A stretch of DNA of 64,000 nt, from contig OX345636.1 of NCBI GenBank assembly GCA_947044365.1, positions 24,833,466 through 24,897,465 on the forward strand, read 5' to 3'. Within the stretch, counting starts at the first letter, position 1; each line of letters opens with the position of its first letter. Of the stretch, positions 11,760 to 22,379 are shown piece by piece. The translations under genes were made by a program, and so were the position numbers. The DNA comes from Petrosia ficiformis. Lineage: Eukaryota > Porifera > Demospongiae > Haplosclerida > Petrosiidae. Below the pieces are notes generated by a model. That model had not been told where the DNA came from. It ran no database searches and saw nothing but the letters and a program-made list of their open reading frames with translations.

Positions 11760-13060
11760 TTACAAAGTCCATATCACGACACAGGTACATTCCGAATGGT
11801 CACTCTGTGTCCCAAGCCTGCACAGATCTACCAGATCTTTTACAATGACACTAGCTGGAATACCACAAACACTTTTGGCAAGCTTGGTGGTGGGAGGACA
11901 CAATCGAGCAAATAATAGACATTCATGAAGCAAAGACTTGCTAGTGTTCTTGTACTTCATTGATGCTGCACACATGGCTACATTACCAGACTGGCATGTC
12001 TCTTCGGTGCGGTACCGGAGTACACCAGTTTGTTCCCATCTACGCTTCAGCATGGGACAGAGTTGACAGTCAGGTGTTACACACCCACCCAGTGAACTCA
12101 GTACATCTGTTTTCCTGAGTTTCATGCAGTGTCCTGCCAGCTTATCAAGAATGCTAACGTCACCCTCTGCAATACTTACTACAGTCGTTGGCTTACTGCA
12201 CAACTGTAATAAATTGGGGTCTGTAGGGTGTGGTTGATATGATTCTCCGTATTTAGCCCTGTTGATAAAACTGTGTAGATTTGCAGACTTGTTTATCAAC
12301 TCATTCATGACTCTACCTATGCTATAGTGACATTGTACGTCACACTGATTTTTTAGCATAGAATACTGAACCACTTTGGATGAAGCAGCATTGTATAGCT
12401 TATCCAATTCTTCCCTAACAGCAGTGACGCTTGTCGGGTTAGTCACAGCTGGAAGGTCATGTTTAATTTCAACAGCTCCTGGAATATCAGAGTTTTCAGA
12501 AGCACATTCTGTCACCCTTATCAAAAGATGTCCCTTTTTTTCTGGACATTTGGGTTTCCATGTAGATGGAATGGTGACATTCTAATGTCACTGTCAACAG
12601 ACCTAGTGGTATGTGTAGACTGTCCACCAGCATTTGAAATTGCATCACTTCTCATTCTACGAAGCTTTGGCCGATTTGAATGCCCACTAGAACCCTCTTC
12701 CCCATCATCACATGCTCTCCTACGACTAGTCGTAGGTAATGCTGAGTTAGACAATGCAGACCTAGAATTTGATGGTACAGGCACAGAGCTAGGCAATGAC
12801 TTTGTCACGGAAAAGGGTATGATGCTGGTGGAGCTACTTGTACCAGTTCTACTTCCATTGCTAGTGTTAGGCGCACCTCTTAATATTTCTACACTAGCAG
12901 ACAAATTTTCTACAAGATGACACATGAATTCATGGTCAACCGGTAGACTACTCGATAAGTTGAGAATTTCAACTAATAACGGAAATATTTGAGAAGCACT
13001 CCGTTGTGGATATTCTGGGGTAAGAATAACAAATGAAAACTGAATGATGAATTGTGACAT
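11760..13060 (-). pseudogene. Unidentified protein gene, one frameshift
   Basis: Two long minus-strand open frames, 13060-12521 and 12524-11760, join at a run of seven A (minus strand, 12535-12541). A one-base indel there would give a single protein of about 430 residues. The upstream half is Ser-rich and basic (TTSRRRACDDGEEG, RPKLRRMRSD). The downstream half is Cys-rich, with CVTPDCQLCP and CLLFARLCPPTTKLAKSVC, possibly a zinc-binding region. I recognise no family. Codon content looks real over more than 1.2 kb, and the neighbourhood suggests transposon cargo. The 3' end near 11760 meets the BED-finger fragment, so the protein may be truncated. Confidence 0.5.
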
Positions 13061-13119
13061 GAGATATACAATTTTACTTAGCTACAATAATTATCTATAA
13101 TTTTCACTCTGTATTATGA

Positions 13120-13350
13120 GGAACTGTTATATATATATATATATATATGTAATATGAATAAATAAATATATATATATATATATATACATGTTGCAGTGGT
13201 AATGATTGTCAGGTGCTAAAATAGTAATTAATGCATCTTATACAAAACTGTATATTATAGTTTACATGTATATGTATAATTAGTAGCTAGAAAAGGTATT
13301 CCATAATATATATACATATATATATATATATAGTATGCTACCATGGCAAC
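13120..13350. repeat. (TA)n microsatellite cluster
   Basis: Several TATATA tracts of 15-30 bp lie at about 13129-13147, 13168-13187 and 13310-13332. No gene is visible. Confidence 0.85.
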
Positions 13351-13413
13351 CGTTTGATGTGGTTAGGTCTTATATTTTGTATATAGACCTGTGAATCTTT
13401 AATCCACCAGCAT

Positions 13414-13588
13414 ACTATATATTGTATATAGTACACTTACAGTTCTTAGATACCACAATATAAACCCTTGGTTTAGTGTCTTCGGATGTGATATAGCCCT
13501 CGCAAGCTCGGGCTATATCACATCCTCAGACACTAAACCTTGGGTCTATATTTTGTATATAAGAACTGTAAGAGTACTATATAACATA
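13414..13588. mobile_element. Foldback element (long hairpin)
   Basis: The interval is one long inverted repeat. The inner arms (about 13462-13501 and 13513-13555) pair over some 40 bp around a short loop containing TCGCAAGCTCG; both arms carry GATGTGATATAGCCC or its complement. Outer arms with ACTTACAGTTCTTA and its complement extend the stem to about 80 bp per side. There is no coding capacity. It behaves like a MITE-type foldback sequence. Confidence 0.75.
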
Positions 13589-13599
13589 CATATATATAA

Positions 13600-14098
13600 T
13601 TATAACATAATTTATATATATATATATATATATACATATACTACAGAACTGCATCACCGTTGGTACTACACAAATAGAGTACTCTATAATTATATATATA
13701 TATATATATATGTATAAATTATATATATATATATATAATTATATAATTTTTATATGCAATTACACTATATATATATATATATACATATGGACTAGTAACT
13801 ATTGAAACATTTATCATACACATTTACCTTCAATGACACGCTTGAAGATCGTTTCCCTGTCATCGAAGAAGTTACACTGTTTAATTGAAATGCTGGGCCT
13901 AGAATTTAACACATCACATGCTCTATGCTACAAGCAGCCTTCTCAATCTGAGTAGTCTGTAAGGGAAACCCTACAATAGCACTAGCTGGAGTGAATTTTA
14001 GACCCAATGTAAATGTAAATGGAGAGAACCAGTATCACGGGTTGTCTGAATCGTTGAAAGTAATAATGAGTTATGCAAAATTAAAAATTATATATTAA
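13600..14098. other. (TA)n-rich spacer
   Basis: More TATATA tracts (13614-13634, 13693-13712, 13723-13737, 13767-13781), then unique sequence without a visible gene, up to the left end of the pogo-like element. Confidence 0.7.
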
Positions 14099-14100
14099 TA

Positions 14101-16709
14101 TAAGGTAAGTGGGTGTAACTTCGGACGCTCTTCGTATTGTACTATTTTGATGGACATAATCTGTCACATACGTTCTTTCCAACACACGAAATTGATCACT
14201 TGTCTTTGTTACAATTGCTCAAGGAATATCACACAAATCTGTTTTAAGATGAAGGAAAAACCAGTCAGAGTCCAGCAACATTCAAAAATCGCCATTTTTT
14301 GTAACTCCGGACACTATTGAAAATTTATAGTAAACATGTTTCAGGCACATGTTCATGATGTATAATGGAAAAGGTAAGTTGAAACTGTTGAATAGATAAC
14401 TGATTGCTATGTATTATTTCTTATATTACGGATTCTACAATTAAATTTTGTTTTTTCTGATGGCTTTCGCTTGTATCCAGCACACTTGTAGTGGAACCAT
14501 CTCCAACAGCTGTCACAACCTATTCAGGCCTTTTGATCTTCTTCGTTATCATTAAGGTAACATTTACCACACTCTTGACAGTTCTCCTCCTCATCTGTTT
14601 GAGAAATAAAGTACTGTAAATTTCTATTTCACTTTTGGTGTGGTACTACTGAATAATTAGTGTGAATTACAACTGAGGTATTTTAATAATTTGATTGATG
14701 CACTTAAGTTACCTTCATCATGATCTGATCTGCTTCGAATTTGTTTTACTAGCCTTAGCCATAGCCTCAGATTCAAGTCTAGCAATTACTTCTTCACTGG
14801 TTAAGGCTTCACCATACTCAGTGTTAACTCTCTTCTTTTTCTTTGTATGTTCATTTTTCTTTTGCAACAGTTTGCTAAAATGGGATGTCAAATGAGGGCG
14901 CATTGGTGTTAGTTCTTCTCCGCAGTGTTTACAATTCCCTCTGAGTAGTCTTGGAAAAGCAAGATCTGGATCTGAAGATGAGGTAGTGGAAGAAGATAAT
15001 CATTTATTTGCTGAAATGGAATTCCCGTTGAGGTTTTGGAGTACGAAATAGCCAACGATTCAATGGATACAGACCAGTAGTTCGAAATCCAGATTGAAGA
15101 TGACTAGGTTTAAAAGATTTATACCATAATTTATTCATGAGAGAAGGGAACACTGCTTTTGTAACGTTTTCTGCCATCGTTTCTAGTTTATGTTCTTTGA
15201 GAATGGCAGAGTATGCTTGTTTAAGTGGATGGTAAACACTTACATCCAATGGCTGCAAAATGTGAGTAAGATTTGGTGGAAAGCATATGAGATGAACTCC
15301 ATTTTCTCGTGCTGTATAAATGAGGTCTAAACTTAAATGTGAATAGTGCCCATCTACAAAGAGAAAAACTGGCCCTTCCTTAGTTAAGTGCTCAACATTT
15401 TTGAGAAATAATTTATTGAACCAACTTAAGAAATTGGCACTCTCCATCCACCCCGAAGGAGAAACACTTATGTGTACCAGGAGGACCGCCATTTTTCCAA
15501 ATGTTGTACATATGTTTTGCCTTGTAAACAATGTATGGTGGTAGCCTTTTCCCAGAAGCTGATCCACATCCTATTAATAAAATGATACCAATAATAATTA
15601 TGATGTAATACATTATACTTATACCTAATACTGTGATATATTCCCTTCCAGATCCTCCTCCAGTCTCATGAATATTCTTGGAACCTCTTTTTGCTAGCAC
15701 ACTTTTTGTTGCTATGGCAGTACAGAATCCTGTTTCATCACAATTCCATATTCTCTCGGCTGCATCATAGTCTGTCAGGTTGATGTTTCATATAGATCTG
15801 CCAGCTTTTCAAACCATTTATCAAGCACGTCTGGGTCATTTGACTCTGCTCGTTTTTTAGAAAGATGCTGTGGTTTTCTTTTGGAAAGCTGTGGATGTCT
15901 TCTAAGAAACCCCTTCCACCATGAATCTCCAGGGATTCCATCTTCTCCAAAGGGATTTGGTCTTCCAATTTGTTTTAGGTAACCTTTCACTACTACATCT
16001 ACATAATCCTTGTTGAGAGGGAATCCCATCTCTGCTAATGTCTGGCATGTGATCACTATTTCAGCTTCTTCAATATCTGAAAGAACAGTCGGTGCTCCTC
16101 CATACCTCTTTGAACTTCTTCCTGTAACATGGTCTGACAGTGCTTTTTGGGATTCCGAATGTGATAGCAGCTTGTCGCAAGGAAAGTTCCTTGCTCTTCA
16201 CTTTTTCCAATGCTGCTACTAGTTCCTGATCACCCCATGCATTCTTGCATTTAGCCATATCTATCTTTTTTAAATTCAAACTTTGAGCATGCGTTATTTA
16301 TCAAAGTACTTCAGTCTATTTTTGTATGGATTCATGCACTTTATTTTTTAATAATTTGTTGTTGATTTTAAAAAGCGAGTATAAAGAATTTTATTTTGAT
16401 AGTTGCTGTGCTACATATCCTATCCTAACACTTCGCAGAATACCTCGCATAAGGTGAGTAACTCTTGATAGTTGAAGTTTTAGTTCGATTTAGTGTTTTC
16501 ACACTACTACTCGTTAGTATGATTTGCATATTTGTGAGTAACAAATGTATTGCATACTCATTGTAGCATGCTCATTTTCAAGCATATGTGTGTAGCTAGT
16601 GATAGCAGAACTATTGTAGTTTCAATGCTGCCCTTTGTTGAGAACGAGTATGAAATAGGTATAACTGTCTGAGGTTTGGGTGTGTCCGGAGTTACCCGCA
16701 ATTACCTTA
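14101..16709 (-). mobile_element. pogo-like Tc1/mariner element, complete ends
   Basis: The left end reads TAAGGTAAGTGGGTGTAACT; the reverse complement of the right end reads TAAGGTAATTGCGGGTAACT. Both continue into CGGAC, giving imperfect inverted repeats of about 26 bp flanked by TA, as expected for Tc1/mariner-pogo elements. The 2.6 kb between them contains the minus-strand transposase gene. Confidence 0.85.
14450..16260 (-). pseudogene. pogo-like transposase with PHD-like C-terminus
   Basis: From ATG 16260 leftward the order is: a pipsqueak-type helix-turn-helix (RQAAITFGIPKSTV), a CENP-B/Tc5-type DNA-binding domain (SWWKGFLRRHPQLSKRKPQ), and a DDE core with IWNCDETGFC, FLFVDGHYSHLSLD and HILQPLDVSV, so all three Asp motifs are present. 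A 54-bp intron (15571-15624) interrupts the core after REYITVL. Downstream come CKHCGEELTPMRPHLTSHF and a PHD-like finger (CQECGKC ... GCDSCWRWFHYKC) near 14480-14600. Defects: frameshifts near 16130, 15780 and 15455, and TGA (14524-14526) in place of the PHD tryptophan. Loss of activity is certain for this copy; the termini are intact, so it could still be moved in trans. Confidence 0.85.
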
Positions 16710-16719
16710 TATAATTATA

Positions 16720-16890
16720 TTTAAATAATTATAATATATATATACAATAATTACGATAATCAAATAATTGTTATAGCAATGACAAATATATATATACAGT
16801 GTGTAAAGATTATATATATATATATATATTATATATATATATATATTATATATATAATTATTAAATATATATAATTATTATAATTAATTA
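16720..16890. repeat. (TA)n microsatellite
   Basis: Nearly pure TA/TAT tracts fill about 16730-16880, directly beside the right end of the pogo-like element. Confidence 0.85.
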
Positions 16891-17195
16891 ATTCTCAGTA
16901 TTATGATCATAGTTATTATGTCATATGCCCTGTGCTCACGTGAGTACACCAAGTCAATACCTGTAATCAAACAAGAGAGTTTTTCTTCCCACCTGTTTGA
17001 AGTGATCTTGAGACGATAGTATCTGGGAAATGTCTCAACTAATTCGTTTAATAGTGCTGTTTTTGTTGTGGCATTTATCTCAAGGACTTTGCAAAAATTA
17101 ACTTTGGACATCTCTCAGTTGAATCGTTGGCAAGCATGGCAACACTTTCTCCGGGAATGACGACATTTGAGCTTGTTGGATCATCTGAGTCCTCG

Positions 17196-19252
17196 TCACT
17201 GATATCTTTTGCAGATTTTCTTTGGTGATGTTACATCTATGGCTGGTGGTGGACGACGTAGTGCTTGCAGGACTTGTTTTGAAGCAAAGTGGACACCTAG
17301 TTTCACTCTTTCGTTGATGGTCCTCTTGTCGTAGATGTCCTGCTGATATCTTCTGGAGTGTCTCATTGCCATGGCAATACTTTCCATCACTGCTTCCGTC
17401 GATTCGTTGCCATCAAATGTGACAAACGACAACCTCAATGCATGTATTGATACTCCACCAACTCCTGTGTACTTGAAGAATATTGATTGAATGTATTTAG
17501 TCCAATTCTTGGAATTATAGCATCCACCGTCATCATCCTAGAGAGAGAGGCAAGTGTCACTCACGACAAATCAGACAAATAGTTGACAGTCACACATGTA
17601 CATGTACGTGCATGGAACTCACCAGAAAGAGAATGGTTGATTTCTTTGGTATCTTGTTGCGATAACATAAGAGGTAGTCTGACAGGACGTTCATGAAGTA
17701 GCTGTCATCAGGACAAGAGATCATTTCTGGCCCAGTTGAATGTCCTGTCTTGTGATCGGTAATGTACGTTATGGCCTTCCCCTCGTAAGGTGAAAAGTGC
17801 AAAATGTTTTTGTGTGATCTGCTTTCGTAAGGTCCCGTTATTTCACTCTTGTGAATCTTGAGGTGCAATTCTCTGTATTTCCTTCCACATCCTGGAGGAA
17901 TGGCTGTGTACACTAACACAACAAGAAGTGATCGGGAAAGTTTGATCCTCTCCCAATCAGTGGACGAGTTGTAGTCATCTTTCAAATGTGCGAGGATGTC
18001 CAAGACTTCCTTCCTACATGAAAACAGAATGGCTGTATAACAACCCACGTATCTGAATTGCCCCATCAGAGGTCTGACTGTCAGACTAAAAAAAAACAAA
18101 AAAAAACAACAAATACTTAACCATGATAGCCAACGTCCTTTGGCTTTTAGTTCCTCCCAGGACTTATCTCTGTTGACCTCTGCCTCCTTTTGGAAGACAC
18201 TGATGTACCTGTGGAGATTTTGTAACTGTGTTGTTTTCTCTTCTTTGTCGGCATATTTAACTGCCCGTACGAGTGCCTGACAGTAACAACACAGTGTTCC
18301 CGGAGTGGAGTTTTTTTTCTTCTCATGAATAGCAGGAATTTGTCTAGAACAAGACCAAATTGTAAAGTTTCCTCCGTTCTTTTGCAGTACTCAAAAAAAT
18401 CTTTGGAAAGGAATAGAGAAAGAAGGATATTAATGTAAGGTTACACAACAGGCTTCTAAAATTTTAAAAAATGCTAAAAAAAATTCAAAGCTCACAGAGT
18501 ATCTGTTCTTTGGTTTTGTTTAACGTTATACTACTCAGAGGCTTTCCTTTCCTCTCATGATTGAAAGGAGCTGCATAGAAAATGTCCAGTCCTTCGATCT
18601 CTTTCATGAGGTCCTCGGGCAATGGAGGAGTACCCTTGCGGCCTCTCGTGCTGCCTTTTGTAGATGCTTGTTTAATTGAAGTTTCTACATCAGAAAACCA
18701 AGGCACTACTTCCATATCATTAATTGCAGTGTGACTTCTGTTGTCTTCGCTGATCTCAATGTGTGGTGCAGGTGGATGTTTTTGGATGGGAGACGAATGT
18801 GTGACAGTCTCTGAGTTCCAACTGCAAGGCTTCCTGGAGTGAATTGCCCTCAGATAAGATGTCTGCCTGCTCAATATCTCAGTACCAGTTGTGTCCATGT
18901 TTTCTGTTGTGTGATCAGGAGCAGTGTGGAGGGGTTCTTTCGTTACATTTTGTTGCAAGCTGTCAACAGATACCCCTCTGCTTTTGAGAATGGCTTCAAT
19001 GTATCTTTCCGCACATCAGTACGCGACGATATGATGTTTTCTTTTCTTAGAATTGAAATTTCTGCTGGGGCATGTGACAATGCCCATCTTTATTCTCCTG
19101 CGACTTAAGGTACTGTTGTCATATAGTTCTAGCAACTTGAACCTTTTGATCAGCTCTCCACAAGGTATGAGGTGTATGTCGTCTCTCCTTATGCCTCGGA
19201 AAGTCTGTTTGTGGACTACAACATCGACGGGTTCATCTGGTAAGTCTGACAT
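17196..19252 (-). pseudogene. Crypton-type tyrosine recombinase, multi-exon
   Basis: Read leftward from ATG 19252 (MSDLPDEPVD) the gene has an unrecognised N-terminal exon, a Ser/Thr-rich linker exon (18958-18485), a core-binding exon (about 18420-18120, ending SWEELKAKGRWLSW) and two catalytic exons (about 18010-17628 and 17539-17196). The catalytic exons carry YTAIPPGCGRKYREL (box I), ITDHKTGHSTG (Lys), SIHALR (the H-x-x-R motif) and MRHSRRYQQDIY, where His is followed after eight residues by the presumed nucleophile Tyr. That is the full tyrosine-recombinase order. No reverse transcriptase is nearby, which fits a Crypton DNA transposon rather than a DIRS element. Cys in PPGCG may replace the usual Arg. 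A run of eight A (18311-18318) shifts the frame. Element ends were not identified. Confidence 0.72.
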
Positions 19253-19429
19253 TATCACACACACGGTATTCTTCACATTTTTTTATTCTCTCACTCTGCT
19301 CTGTCCTTCCCCTGTATTTATATTGAACTGTTCTGACCTCATGCTTTCTTAGAATTCATCAGTCATATCCTAAACCCTAAGCCACCCCAAGCTTGATGTT
19401 TTACTACTTTGCCATTACGATTGCTGTAA

Positions 19430-20170
19430 AATAGCATTTTAAATCGCATTATATACACTATAATCGCACTGAAATTGTGATATGATTGTGTTAGGAATGA
19501 GTTAAGAAAGTGTAAACAATGCATTATAATTGCTTTGTAATAAGCGCATTAAGAATACATTAAAAACATGTTTAAGAATGCGTTAAAGATCCACAATTGC
19601 AGTTAAAAATTGTTTTGTAATTGATTTAATAATGCGTTAAAATCGAGTTAAAAATGTGTAAAATGTATTACAATGATGTTAAGAACGCGTTAAGAAAGTG
19701 TTAAAAATGCATTATAATTGGATTGAAATTACATTATAAGCTCAGTTAAGAACGTGTTACAAATGTTATAATTGTATTACGAATGCATTCAAAATGCATT
19801 AAAGTTGTATTAAAAATGCGTTGTAATGCATTAAAATGAGTTAATGTGTTGAAATTGCCTTAAGAATGCTTTGAAAATGTGTTAAGAATGGGTTACTTTT
19901 AAATAAAGAATTTAAGAACGTTTTAAAAATGCATGATGTGTTAAAATTTCGTTAAAATGTGTTATAATCGCATTAAGAATGAGTGAAGAACGTGTTAAGA
20001 ATTTATAATTGCAATACAAATACATTATTATAATCGTGTTAAAATGCATTAAGAAAGTTTTAAAACAATTGGATTGAAATAAGCTCATTTAAAATGCGTT
20101 AAGAACGTGTTAAAAATGTGTTATATACGCATTAAGAATTCGTTCAAAATGCATTAAAGTTGTGTTAACA
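19430..20170. repeat. Degenerate short-period repeat tract
   Basis: About 740 bp is made of variants of GCATTAAAAATGCGTTAAGAA and GTGTTAAAATGCATTATAAT. Copies of (G)TTAA and (A)TGCATTA recur every 10-12 bases without a fixed unit. There is no coding capacity. Confidence 0.75.
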
Positions 20171-20174
20171 ACTT

Positions 20175-20990
20175 GACTTTACAAATTGAAATAGGCGAAG
20201 TTTGAAAGTAAGCTCAATGGAGAATGCTTGGAGCCAGTGCTCGATGTTGTAGCAACCAATACCCAAATTTTGTTTGCTTTTATGTAGTGCTTTGCTAGCG
20301 ATAGTCATGATACAGGAGTAGTTATGTTTTGATGTGTCCAGATGCCTCCACGAGTCTTCTCAAGTCTGGAAACAGTAACCGTGAGTTCAGTATAAAAATA
20401 ATTGTGATAACTTTATACCCAAAAGGTTTTAGAAGAATTCGTACGTTATTTTTTTTTCCTTGTATAATTTGAAGTCTACCAGTAGCCCTTTTAAAATGTC
20501 AATGTTTTTATGCTAACAGACACACAGACAAAACAATTACCGTACCCTTCCGCCTACGCTACACGGCGAGGGTAATGAATGCACTAACACTTCCTGCAAA
20601 ATTCAGTGTTGTAACAAAGAATGGCAGAGAAAGGAGTGAAGGTTAGTTTCATTCCATCATGAATAGAGAGTGAAGATTACATAATTACTTCTGTATTATT
20701 AGACTGAAATAGAGAAGGTAAGATATTTTCATTTCAAGTAATATTATCGTCATTTCACTGCAATGGAAATAAGATCAATGTATCGGAAGTAGCAATTGCT
20801 ATAGTATTATTATGCATTAAATTTCACAGGAAGAACTCTCATCTGGACTTCTGATGTATGCAATAAATTAATTTTTCACTACACAAATAACTGTTGAATT
20901 TCTATTTGCAGCACTTCACATCTGCCCAACCTTACTGTATTGGAAGGGAGTGCAGTGAGAGGGCAACAGACAACAGTGTATAAAAAACCT
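20175..20990. other. Gene-free interval
   Basis: No supported gene. A short ATG-initiated segment (MAEKGVK near 20621) followed by a GT donor could be an orphan first exon, but nothing confirms it. Confidence 0.4.
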
Positions 20991-20993
20991 AAT

Positions 20994-21191
20994 TTATGTT
21001 GTCATTTTGTATTACTCATGCATTTTGTCTTACTCATGTAGTTTTGTAAATCATGTTGGGAGAGAGTAGAGGTAAAGAGTAAATTTACTTTTAGTTATGT
21101 CATATAATTTTAACATGTGCATGCATATGCAGGAAAGTGTTAAAAAAACATATACCACAGCTGGGTAAGTAATGATACTGTTTGTACTTAT
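20994..21191 (+). repeat. Dispersed repeat copy B
   Basis: Near-identical copy of 959-1157, with a small insertion in TGTGCATGCATATG. It marks a fragment of the same CACTA family as the one at the start of the window. Confidence 0.8.
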
Positions 21192-21194
21192 TCA

Positions 21195-22346
21195 GAAAAT
21201 CAGCCTCTGTAACATCCCATACTTCTGTAGACTGATTGTTAGAGTCAACTTCTGATTCTAGGCCATCCTCACTGGTCCATCAGTGTAATAAGAGTAGTCT
21301 TGAAAACCTTCCAAACCTGCAAAATGTGAAATTGGAATAGACTGCTAACTATAGGTCCAATAAAAGTCAATATGTACTCTATTAGTTCTCAGCCTAAATT
21401 TAATTTTGTAACAATTATGGGGAAGCGGGTTTGTTGAATTTGTTATATTGAAGTTGTATCAAGCATAAAACTTCATCAGCTGGTATATATACTTTTAAGC
21501 CTGAAGAGATCATTTAATGGTTTACATGAGCATCAGTTAAAGATGGAACAAAACTCAATGAAAAGAGTATTTGCCAATGAAAATATGTTTTGAAGTCTAG
21601 TGCTCCAGTGTGAATGGCTCCAATAATAATATTAACGTCTATAGTATTCTTCTCAGTCATGCATGTTATAACAATAATGCTAAAATTGAATACCATAGTT
21701 TTAACAAAGACATAATTAATTTTAATGAAGGCGTAATCACTCAAATTTGGGTATCTTGTATGCAGTGAATGCTAAGGTACATAACTAGCAACTACCTGGA
21801 CATGTACAAAAATAATTATTTTGAAGAATGGTATGATTATAGTGTGCATTGATTTAGATTGTAATAGTAACAAACTATTTTTTACCAACAATGTAGAAGA
21901 CAATTAAATTTGTTCATTTTGAGATATATTCATACATAACAGAAGTCTATTGAAAGTTGCTAAATGAAAGTTTATGTGAATATCATGTTCAGTCATCCCA
22001 TGGGGTATTTGTTTATAGACAATTTGTTTTTTGTTATTTCACATCCAGATAACAAAATACTCAATGTGATTCATAGCTGGGACACTCCACTTACATTATT
22101 AAGTGAGTAAAGTGCAAGTATCTGATTCAATGTTAACGTACCATAAGCATCCATTTCCTCTTCACTTGCATCACTACCAGCACTAGTACTGCTACTTTCG
22201 ACATCCGTTTTCCACTCTTGAGTAGTATCATTAAAATACCATTGTTTGTGCCATTTAAATACTCTGTTGGACAATACGTTATCACAGTGGCCACAACGCT
22301 TTCTATAAGAGTTAATTTTTATTATTACAATGTTACATATGCCCAA
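21195..22346 (-). pseudogene. CACTA/EnSpm transposase, N-terminal exons only
   Basis: The minus-strand exon 22328-22125 encodes a Cys/His motif (RKRCGHCDNVLSNRVFKWHKQ), a Trp-rich segment (YFNDTTQEWKTD) and an acidic Ser-rich tail, ending at a GTACGT donor. A further acidic exon near 21330-21195 reads TEVWDVTEADFLNKYK. This arrangement matches the N-terminal zinc-binding exon of CACTA transposases in this window. The catalytic part is missing. It is divergent from the BEN-like gene that starts less than 100 bp away. Confidence 0.55.
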
Positions 22347-22379
22347 GAGTTCTGCGCATGCTCGTTATCCAGTGAAGTG

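Noticed and set aside
12521..12545. Programmed -1 ribosomal frameshift at the A7 run
   Set aside because: The base before the run is G and the frame phasing does not give an X-XXY-YYZ site; an indel is simpler.
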